Shown piece by piece: positions 16,051 to 24,100 of a stretch of 40,396 nucleotides of DNA (positions within the stretch are counted from its first letter, which is position 1; each line of letters opens with the position of its first letter). A program made the translations under genes and the position numbers. This DNA is from Verrucomicrobiota bacterium. GTDB taxonomy: Bacteria > Chlamydiota > Chlamydiia > Chlamydiales > Rhabdochlamydiaceae. The stretch lies in NCBI GenBank assembly GCA_018239985.1, contig JAFEGK010000010.1:76451-116846 (forward strand), written 5' to 3'. The notes under the pieces were generated by a model, which saw only the letters and a program-made list of their open reading frames with translations, had not been told where the DNA came from and made no database searches.

Positions 16051-17262
16051 ATGCAAAAGCCTTTAAGCAAAAATAAACGACAAATTAGTTTTCTACCGTT
16101 GCTATTATCATATATTCTTATTGATGAAACTTGCGATAATTTTATTTTTAATGTATTTAGCACAAATCAGACAAGTTTTCATGAATTTGTATTTTACACG
16201 TTTTTCCTTTTGCTTTCAATTATTGCGTCGCCCCTTCAATCAGGCTATTCAGACTTTTATTGCCGAAGGAAAAGCTTAATATTTTCATTGTCCTTATCTT
16301 TGATAGGCTTGGTTTTTGCATTTGTTGCTGCTAAGCAAATTTCTGCGCAATGGATCTTGTTATTATTTGCAATAGTAGCCAAAGGAGGATTGGGAAATAA
16401 TCTTCCATTAACTTGGGCGGCCATTTCAGATACTCAGGAAAAAAATTTCAGATATTCCCTAGCATTGTCCACTGCTATGATGGCGTTTGGCTTTTTCTTT
16501 ATTATTCTCATGAAGAAGGTGTTTAATTTAGATGTTTATATTATCTTTTTAATAATCTTTATGCTTCTTGGCATTTCAATTTATTTGGCAGTGAAAAAAT
16601 TTTACGATATTCGAGATAAAGGCCCTGAAAATCAAAATAATGAAAGAGAAAAGCATTTTAGCTTAAGGAAAGCGCTGTGGACGGAGATGCGGTCAATTAT
16701 AAATGATTTTTTAAAAGATCATCGTATAAGGAAAGCTCTTTTAACATTTATGCTTTGGGAGATTTCATTCTATACGGCCTTAATTATAGACGTAGATATG
16801 CATATCGCGGGGTTCAATGGATTAAGTTTATCAATGATGGTAGGGTATATTCTGGGGGTAATAGTTCTTAGATTTCTTGACCACAAAACCGATTTTCAAA
16901 CCATAAAAATTGGATATAATTTTTCGATCTTGTCTCTTTTAATAATTCCTTTTTTATGGAATTTTTTTGATGGAAAAGTTTTGATTATTATTGGTTATTT
17001 TGGGTTCAGCTTTGCAGCAGCTTTTTTAGCTCCAAGTTTATTTTCTATTCTTTCAAAGGAGAGAAAAAGTACAGAGCAGGGTAAAATTTATGGTATTATC
17101 GACTCAAGTGATACAATAGCTTTTTTACTTGCGTCGATAATAACTATATTATATAATGTTTTTAAAGTTCCTGCAATAACATTGCCAATTTTTTCTTTGG
17201 TGGTTTTTTTAGTTTCAGTGTGGTCGTATGAAAAATTTAAAAAACTTACAATCAACAACTAA
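16051..17262 (+). CDS. MFS transporter of the AT-rich methyltransferase group
   Basis: The protein has 403 residues with about 12 hydrophobic segments and a charged central loop (RDKGPENQNNEREKHF) dividing two halves. The loop after the second segment (YSDFYCRRKSLI) is the degenerate form of the MFS G-x3-D-RxGRR motif. The family is known for small-molecule uptake or efflux; the substrate is not apparent. The coding sequence is by eye only about one third GC, with many AAA, TTT and ATT codons, unlike gpsA or rpsB in this window. Its last 35 bases overlap the methyltransferase gene downstream, so the two are one operon. Confidence 0.75.
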   Translation: MQKPLSKNKRQISFLPLLLSYILIDETCDNFIFNVFSTNQTSFHEFVFYTFFLLLSIIASPLQSGYSDFYCRRKSLIFSLSLSLIGLVFAFVAAKQISAQWILLLFAIVAKGGLGNNLPLTWAAISDTQEKNFRYSLALSTAMMAFGFFFIILMKKVFNLDVYIIFLIIFMLLGISIYLAVKKFYDIRDKGPENQNNEREKHFSLRKALWTEMRSIINDFLKDHRIRKALLTFMLWEISFYTALIIDVDMHIAGFNGLSLSMMVGYILGVIVLRFLDHKTDFQTIKIGYNFSILSLLIIPFLWNFFDGKVLIIIGYFGFSFAAAFLAPSLFSILSKERKSTEQGKIYGIIDSSDTIAFLLASIITILYNVFKVPAITLPIFSLVVFLVSVWSYEKFKKLTINN

Positions 17263-18247
17263 GATAGCTGATTTCAAGATCAGACCAATCGATTTTATTA
17301 CTATTGGTGTTGGATGTAATTGTCTTGTTGCTCTACAGCGGGCCGGGGTATTAAATTCTCTTGTCCAGCATAAATCATTAACTATTAAAGAAATAAATGG
17401 ATTTGAAAATTCAAGCGCTATTTATTCTGCCTTGATGACTCTGAGAAATGCAAAGGTTGTAAAATTTGTCAAAGATAATTTTAAACTGACAAAACTAGGT
17501 ATTCAGTTGGCCACCAAATACATAGGTCTTATTACCATGATTTTTGATGGATATGGATCTTTAATATCTAATCAAAGTCAAATTATCAATAAAAAAAGCC
17601 TTGACCCTGAACTACTTATAAGAGGCCCAATTGTTTCAAATTCAGCGGTTGAATTAGCAAAATGTCAGTTTGACCCAATTTTGAGTAAGGAATTTTCGAA
17701 ACTGACATTTTCTGGTACGATCTGTGATTTGGGGTGTGGATATGGTCATACACTATCATTGCTTTGTCGTATAACTGGAAATCCTGGATTGGGTTTTGAC
17801 TGTCAAAAGGAGGTTGTGGCTGGTGCAAAAAAAATGTACAAGGGAACGAATATTGAAATTAGGCAAATGGACATTACCCAAATAAAAGATGTTTGGGAAG
17901 ATGTAGTTATTTTAATGCAGACTCATGTGTTTCATGATTTTTATTCCAATAATGAGTGCGTAAAATTACTAAATTCTTATTTAAAAAATTTTCCAAATTT
18001 GAAATATTTCTTTTATCTTGATACGGTAGCAGCTTCCCCTGATAGCGATGAAATTTTGCCTGGCTTCGATTATGTGCATGGTTTATTGGGTATAAAGACT
18101 CGCACTTATTCTGAAACCATAGCAATGTTCGAAAAATCGAATTATGTGATACAGAAAGAGGTTAAGATTAATGATATGCCGAATACATATTTGTGGATTT
18201 TAAGACCCTCAGTAATAAAGCATGTTAAAAATCCTCTGCAAAATTAG
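17228..18247 (+). CDS. SAM-dependent methyltransferase with N-terminal winged-helix-like domain
   Basis: The protein has 339 residues; the ATG lies inside the end of the MFS gene (35-base overlap). Residues about 20-95 resemble the dimerisation/winged-helix part of plant-type O-methyltransferases. Motif I of the SAM fold is ICDLGCGYGHTLSLLC, followed by GLGFDCQKEVVAGAKKMY and a motif with IRQMDITQ. The segment QTHVFHDF occupies the place of the catalytic His-Asp of O-methyltransferases. It is AT-rich like its neighbour. The methyl acceptor is unknown. Its stop overlaps that of the opposite-strand O-methyltransferase by four bases. Confidence 0.78.
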   Translation: MKNLKNLQSTTKIADFKIRPIDFITIGVGCNCLVALQRAGVLNSLVQHKSLTIKEINGFENSSAIYSALMTLRNAKVVKFVKDNFKLTKLGIQLATKYIGLITMIFDGYGSLISNQSQIINKKSLDPELLIRGPIVSNSAVELAKCQFDPILSKEFSKLTFSGTICDLGCGYGHTLSLLCRITGNPGLGFDCQKEVVAGAKKMYKGTNIEIRQMDITQIKDVWEDVVILMQTHVFHDFYSNNECVKLLNSYLKNFPNLKYFFYLDTVAASPDSDEILPGFDYVHGLLGIKTRTYSETIAMFEKSNYVIQKEVKINDMPNTYLWILRPSVIKHVKNPLQN

Positions 18248-19254
18248 CTTTTTTTGCCAATTATAAGTGACCAAGTGCCTAGAGTCTCCATAGCAGTTAT
18301 TTCCTTAAAGCCTGCATTAAGCAAAATGCTTTCTATTTCATTAAATGAAAATTGATTCCCTTCTGTCCAAGCCATCATCTTCATATTATAACCGGCGGTT
18401 ACAAAGGGACCGGTTTTGGAAGAATTAAACAGCATTTCATGCAAAATGATTTGTCCTCCTCTAGGCAAATGATCATAGGCTTTTCTGGCGAGATAGGAGC
18501 ATTTTTCCCTATTCCAGTCATGAAAGATGTCTCCAAAAAATAATATATCCCCCTGAGGGAAATCAGTTTTCCAAAAGTCTATGGGCTGAATAGATATTTG
18601 TTCAGAAAGTTGATAGCCTTTGATATATTCCTTAGTAAAATTCAGTACCGGTGGTCGATCACATACTACAGCTTTCAGATCGGGGTTATTGAAACAGGCG
18701 GCGATCGAGTGTATGCCTGAACCGCCTCCAATATCGATAAAGAGTTTTGAGCGGTCTAATTTATATTTTCTTGCCCAATAAAACGCTGGCGCATGGGCTT
18801 TATGATGAAGAGCACTAATGAAGAGTGACTCAGAACCGAAATTGGTCTGGTCATTAGCAAAAATATCTTTTCCTCCCTCTACTTGCGGTCGATTGGTTAC
18901 AATCGATTCTTTAACTGAGGAATAATCCATGATATTGGCTTGTTTTATTAAAGCATCTAAAACTTTTCCGTAATCTAAGTTAGTTTTGTTTTTAAAGTAA
19001 AAAGCGCCTATTTTTGAAAGTTGATATTTTTCTAATTCTTGATCGACTAAACCCATTGCTCCGGCTGACGAAATCATGGCCTGAATTGCTCTACAGTGAA
19101 GACCCAAGATCGCAGAAAGCTCATTGATTGAACGTGGAGAAGTAGCGAGGAGATTAAAGAGGCCAACTTCATGAGCAACCAAGACGCTCTGCCCTATGAA
19201 TATTTGACCTGTAATACGTTGCAGGAGCTCATCGGGTTCTATTTCGTTATCCAT
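18244..19254 (-). CDS. plant-type O-methyltransferase (Methyltransf_2 family)
   Basis: The ATG at 19254 gives 336 residues; a TTG at 19290 is in frame but less likely. The N-terminal dimerisation domain (about 10-95; IGQSVLVAHEVGLFNLLA, SINELSAILGL) is followed by the SAM domain with LFIDIGGGSGIHSIAACF, then VVCDRPPVL, and the catalytic block FFGDIFHDWNREKC containing the His base. GGQIILHEMLF follows, as in acetylserotonin- and polyketide-type O-methyltransferases. This is the best conserved of the three methyltransferases here. The acceptor is probably a small hydroxylated compound, unidentified. It faces the MFS-methyltransferase operon tail to tail. Confidence 0.85.
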   Translation of the reverse strand: MDNEIEPDELLQRITGQIFIGQSVLVAHEVGLFNLLATSPRSINELSAILGLHCRAIQAMISSAGAMGLVDQELEKYQLSKIGAFYFKNKTNLDYGKVLDALIKQANIMDYSSVKESIVTNRPQVEGGKDIFANDQTNFGSESLFISALHHKAHAPAFYWARKYKLDRSKLFIDIGGGSGIHSIAACFNNPDLKAVVCDRPPVLNFTKEYIKGYQLSEQISIQPIDFWKTDFPQGDILFFGDIFHDWNREKCSYLARKAYDHLPRGGQIILHEMLFNSSKTGPFVTAGYNMKMMAWTEGNQFSFNEIESILLNAGFKEITAMETLGTWSLIIGKKS

Positions 19255-19580
19255 TGAATTAATTTTATAATTGCTTCTCAAAGACGTCAATAAGTGAAAT
19301 CTCTATTTTATTCTCGGATTATAAGTCTTATCGCAATTTTTAGGTGTAAAAAATTAGGATTAGTAGCGAAGCATTTTTCTTAATCGAATGAACTTTCTGA
19401 AGAAATATTCACATAATAGATCTCATTTTGGATTTTCTAAAACTTATTTTGCCATCTGCATGTCAACCCAATGTTGCTTTAGGATTTGGAAATTCTAATG
19501 TTTCATTGGGGATGTATTTTTTCTCATGCTTCTGAGAAGATATATGAGAATATGAATATTATATAGTTCAGGAGGGCTAA
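19255..19580. other. intergenic region between two divergent methyltransferase genes
   Basis: No gene is visible. It is AT-rich and must hold both divergent promoters. A hairpin at 19521-19538 (TTCTCA, six-base loop, TGAGAA) lies about 40 bases before the rightward start and could be an operator or a leader stem. The AGGAGGG at the right end (about 19571-19577) is the ribosome binding site of the next gene. Confidence 0.35.
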
Positions 19581-20504
19581 ATGAAAGAAGATGCAAACAA
19601 ATCTCATCCTATAAGATATTCTGATTATGCTGATGCGGCAGAGGTCATAAAGAAAAGGATTAAAGCACAGAGAGATATCCCTAATTGCTCATATGACCAG
19701 GTCTGTCAGATCTTAGACCATCTTATGAATTCTCCTTTAGGGAGACACATTCTTCAAACTGGTGGAGCTAATGGCATCTGGACCGATTATATGATTTCTT
19801 TTCCTTGGGTCCAGAAAAACATTGTCGGAAGAATGCTCTCAATGAATCGCCTTGAGTATTTCATTATTTTTGAAATGCCAAGTGTTCTTGCTCAGAGGGA
19901 GCTCTTTTTGCATTCACAAAAGATTGCACAAAGGCATATAAAAGCGAATAATACGTTGGCATCTCTCCCATGTGGAGTAATGAGAGATTTACTTGAGCTC
20001 GATGCAAATCCCAAAGCTAATGTCCAATTTGTTGGAATAGATATTGATAATGAATCTCTAAGTGCTGCAAAAAAATTGGCACAAGAAAAAGGCATTTCTA
20101 ATGTAAGCTTTGAACAAAAGGATGCTTGGAATCTGGGAATTTTTTCAGAGTTCGACTTTATAACAAGTATTGGACTTAATTGTTATGAACCAGATAGGGG
20201 TAGGGTGGTAGAACTTTATCGTCAAATCTATCAATCATTAAAGCCAGGTGGAACTTTTTTTACTGGGGTTTTGACTTATCCCCCAGGGTATGGAGCTCAT
20301 TCAGATTGGGATTTAACTGCAATCCCCAAATATCATATTGAGATGGATCAACTGTTGACTAGAGATATATTGGATTTGCAGTATCAAAATTATAGGACTC
20401 TAGATGAAATAGAGGATGATTTTCGAAATGCCGGGTTTTCAACTGTTTCGGTTTATCCTGATCGCTATCGTATTTTTCCTGCTGTGATTGCCGTGAAAGG
20501 ATAA
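19581..20504 (+). CDS. class I SAM-dependent methyltransferase
   Basis: The protein has 307 residues with a strong AGGAGG before the ATG. The N-terminal 110 residues are helical and unfamiliar (YADAAEVIKKRIKAQRDIP, then PLGRHILQTGGANGIW). The SAM domain is recognised by LASLPCGVMRDLLELD, an unusual motif I with SLPCG instead of D-x-GxG, then QFVGIDIDNESLSAAKKLA and SFEQKDAWNL. The order ends with LYRQIYQSLKPGGTFFTGV (post-motif III). The end (DEIEDDFRNAGFSTVSVYPD) is typical of such enzymes. The substrate is unknown. It is divergent from the plant-type O-methyltransferase gene and may belong to the same pathway. Confidence 0.78.
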   Translation: MKEDANKSHPIRYSDYADAAEVIKKRIKAQRDIPNCSYDQVCQILDHLMNSPLGRHILQTGGANGIWTDYMISFPWVQKNIVGRMLSMNRLEYFIIFEMPSVLAQRELFLHSQKIAQRHIKANNTLASLPCGVMRDLLELDANPKANVQFVGIDIDNESLSAAKKLAQEKGISNVSFEQKDAWNLGIFSEFDFITSIGLNCYEPDRGRVVELYRQIYQSLKPGGTFFTGVLTYPPGYGAHSDWDLTAIPKYHIEMDQLLTRDILDLQYQNYRTLDEIEDDFRNAGFSTVSVYPDRYRIFPAVIAVKG

Positions 20505-20576
20505 ATTAAAAGGGGGGGAGAAAATTAACCTCTACCTCTGACTTTGGCTAGATTATAGAGAAGGGGCAAGGTCAAC

Positions 20577-21107
20577 TTACTGCTGGGGTAGGATTGACTC
20601 AAGACCAGCTTTTACCTTTTGTAGGGCTTCAGGGTAAGGTTCAACTAAGACCTTTTCAATTTGGGCGTTGCGGATCAAGATATACGGATGAGTTTTGTAA
20701 TAGATGAGATTCCCCTTCATCAAAAAAGCAAACCCAAGCCATTTACCTTCACTGCTTGTTAATGATACTCCGTATTCAATATCTTTGTCTGTGAACGGAT
20801 AATGATTGAGATAAGGACAAACCTGATTATCAGAATTTATTGAAGTAAGAAAAGTCTCTATACCTTTTACCATTAAAGAACGAAGATGGTCAATATTAAA
20901 TTCATCAGAAATTACCTTGAAACTAACCTCTAATTGTTTTATGTCCCCTTCATAGAAGGATCCTCCTATAGATTCCGTTAGCCAATGCTCCTCTGCCATA
21001 TTTTTAATATGACCTCGTATCGTACTATAACCTGCCTTTTGATGTGGGGGAAGCCTCGTGCAGGAAGTGATAAAAATTACTAGGAAAAAAAATACTAATA
21101 ATTTCAT
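20577..21107 (-). CDS. small lipoprotein, candidate immunity protein of the RHS protein
   Basis: The protein has 176 residues. MKLLVFFFLVIFITSC is a lipoprotein signal with lipobox ITSC. The body is a mixed alpha/beta sequence with no recognised domain (for example HIKNMAEEHWLTESIGGSFYEG and GVSLTSSEGKWLGFAFLMKG). Its ATG directly follows the stop of the RHS gene (TAAATG), with GGAGAA at the end of that gene serving as RBS, so translation is coupled. Periplasmic lipoproteins are a known form of immunity protein for lipase-type effectors. That role is inferred only from position and localisation. Confidence 0.7.
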   Translation of the reverse strand: MKLLVFFFLVIFITSCTRLPPHQKAGYSTIRGHIKNMAEEHWLTESIGGSFYEGDIKQLEVSFKVISDEFNIDHLRSLMVKGIETFLTSINSDNQVCPYLNHYPFTDKDIEYGVSLTSSEGKWLGFAFLMKGNLIYYKTHPYILIRNAQIEKVLVEPYPEALQKVKAGLESILPQQ

Positions 21108-24100
21108 TTATTCTCCAATCATCGATAAAATTCTTTTTGAAATCTGTCTAATTTCCTGTGAGTAAGTTTCTTCCAAGACTAAATGTCGGGAATAGAAATT
21201 TCCTTGACCAGCGAGAAAGTGGACATTCGAGGATTTGAGAAGGCGCGCTCTAGCATAATTCAATGAGTCACACAAGGGGATGGGATCTCCTGCTGCAACA
21301 TTATGTCGGAGGTGTGCAAGACCATTGTCTTGAAATAGGCTGGCGGAGCCGAATGTATAAACATGGATTACTCTTCGTTCTTCAGGTGACATTAATCTTA
21401 AGGCATTCCCAAGATAAATACCACCGCGACTATGGGCAAAGACAAAAAGTTTAGGGTCTTGCGACTGTGCATTGAGTATCTGGATCTGTCGTCGCATAAT
21501 TAGCGCAATCTCTATTGAGTCAGCGGTTTGGAATCCTAATATTCCACAAAATGAGGAAAGCACATCTGAGAGTAATCCTCGAGTGGAGCTGTGAAAGTAA
21601 TCGACTTTGTAGCCATCCAAGCAACTGGAGAAATAATTTGCAGTTTCTTCTGCACCAGCTTTTTTATTCAATACTCCATTAATTGCAAGGAAGCTGCAGT
21701 CTTTGCGCTCACGCGATCGGACTCTGTCGAGGGAGGATGTTTCAGAGGCGACGGGTCTTGTCCAATTCCTGCTGAGGACGTTGCCGACTGCCATGCCCGC
21801 TTCGCGGAATCCAGGCACGGGCATGCAGTGGTCGAAGGTGTGGTAGATGATGTTGCCGACCATAGAAGTTGCGAAGGAGGCGATCGATAGTGCGGTGCTA
21901 AGATTCATTGAAAATTCGACGTGGATATTTAGGCCGTAGAGGTCGATTTTGTTGAGGGGGTTGTTGTGGCAGTAGGCGTAGAGGTTGAGGCCGTCGACGA
22001 AGCCTTTGGGGTCGGGGGTGAAGAAGCGGCCGGTTGTGGGGTCGTAGAAGCGGCGGCCGAAGTTGATGAGTTGGAGCTGGGGGTCGTATCGCTTCGACCG
22101 GTAGGTCCAGGGGTTGAGGGTGGAATGGGAGGCTTCGCCATAAGCGGTGTAGTGGGTGGTTTCGATGAGGGTGTCGTCTTGGAGGAGGGCGCAGATGTTG
22201 CCGCGGAGGTCGTGGATGGGGGTGTAGACGATGTTATTTAGTTCGAGGGCGATGGCGGAGCCTATTTCAGCTTGGGTGGTGTCTTTGAGGATGCGGAGCT
22301 GGAAGATGTTCTGATTTTCGTCGGTGGAGCCGATTTCACAGGTGTCGTCATAGAGGAAATGTTGGGTGGTAGTGTGGGCTGGGGTGTGGAGGGTGCGGGT
22401 GAGGCAGCGGTGGAAGCTGTCGTAGGTGAAGGTGATGCGCCAGTGGGGGGTGTGGGCCTCGATGAGACGGCCAAGGCCGTCGTAGGTGTAGTGGGTGGTT
22501 TCGGTCGGGGTGGTTTTGCGGTAGGGATAGCCGGCGGTGTCGTAGTCGAATTTTTCAGTGGGGGTTTGGCGGAGTTGGTTGGCGTTGTTGTAGGTGTAGG
22601 GTTGGGTGTCTTTGGAGGTGCGGTTGTGGATGGTGTCGTAGGTGTATTTGTGGTGGGGTTCGGAGGTGAGTTGGGAGAGGGGGGTATAGGTGAAGGTTTC
22701 GAGGGTGGAGTTGGTGGTTTGGGTTAGGATGTTGCCGAGTTTATCGCGATTGGTGACGATTTGGGTAAGGATTGGGGTGTGGATTTCTTCTTGGGCGCCA
22801 TTGAGGTTGTAGTGATGGGTGGTGTTGGTTTCGGCCAGGAGGTTCGAGGAGAGGTCGTATTCAAGGAGTTGGTGGGTATAGGTGGTTTGTTGGTTGGTGC
22901 GGGTGATGGCGCGTAGGTAGTAATCGTCATAATCGTACCGGATGGTGCTTTGGTCGGGTAGGGTGAGGAGTTTGCGGCGGCCTTCGGGATCGTAATCGCT
23001 GTGGAGGGTGAGGCCGTTGCCAAGGGTTTCTTCTTCAAGATTGCCTTGGGAATCGTAGGTGCGGAGGGTGGATGTGTGGTTGATGAGGTCTTTGACTTCA
23101 ATGATTCGGCCAAGGAGGTCATAGTGATATTCGTAGGCGACGTTGGTGGTGGTGAGTGTTTCAATTTGATTGAGTGGGTTATAGGCGTAGGTGATGACGG
23201 TGCCGTTGGGATCGGTTTGGTAATCGAGTCTTCCTGAGGTGTCATAGTGATAGAGGGTGGTTTTTTGCTCTTGGGTATCTACCGCTTCGATGAGTTTTTT
23301 GATTTCGTTGGTTGGGGTATATTCTCGCTTGGTTTTGATGTGCCAGGCGCGTGTCTCTTCGGTGACTGTGTCGGTTTGTGCTAGGCAATTGTTGTTGTGA
23401 TCGTATTGATAAGTGCAGCGGGTAAGGAGGTCTCCGAGAGGGCTGATGACTTCGACGCTTTCGACGCGGCCAAGGATGTCATAGAGGATGATGGTTTGGT
23501 TGCCGATGGGCGATGTTTCAGTTTTGCGCAGTACGCACTTGCCTTGGGAATTTTGGTAGCGGTCGTTATAGGAGATTGTGGTGACGTTGCCCATTGGGTC
23601 GGTGAGGAGGATAGGGCGTGAGAAATTGTCGTATTTGATTTGCTCTTCGGAGATGCGGCCCTCAATAGATGTGCGGGTGCTAGTTTTGTTGTTGAAGGTG
23701 TCGTAGTCGTAAGTGATGTCAGAGACGAGGGTGTTTTTGGAATCATGGATGGTTTCTCGACGGGGAAGGTCGAGAAGATCGTAATGGGTGGTTTTTGTAC
23801 AGCTGCCGGTTTTAACGGTGGAGAGGCGTCCTAAGGGATCGTAGCCGAAGTGGGTTGTGAGAGTGCCGTCGGTTTCGAGGATTTTGCGGCCAGCTCCATC
23901 ATAGTCGTAGGTGATGGTCTGTCCGAGGGGATCGGTTTTTTTCTTGAGATGGAGGGTGCTGTAGGTGCAGGTCTCTTTTGTGAGGTCATGATTCCGGTAA
24001 GAGATGGTTGTTGTGGTGAGTCTGTTAAAATGATCGTATTCGTAGCTGGTGACTGTGCCGTGCGGTTGGATTGCTTCGGCAAGATTGCCGGTTAGGTGGT

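Noticed and set aside
21966-23621. Plus-strand open frames rich in Gly and Val opposite the RHS gene
   Set aside because: They are by-products of the Thr/Tyr/Asp-rich repeat on the coding strand; they have no RBS, no domains and no signal.
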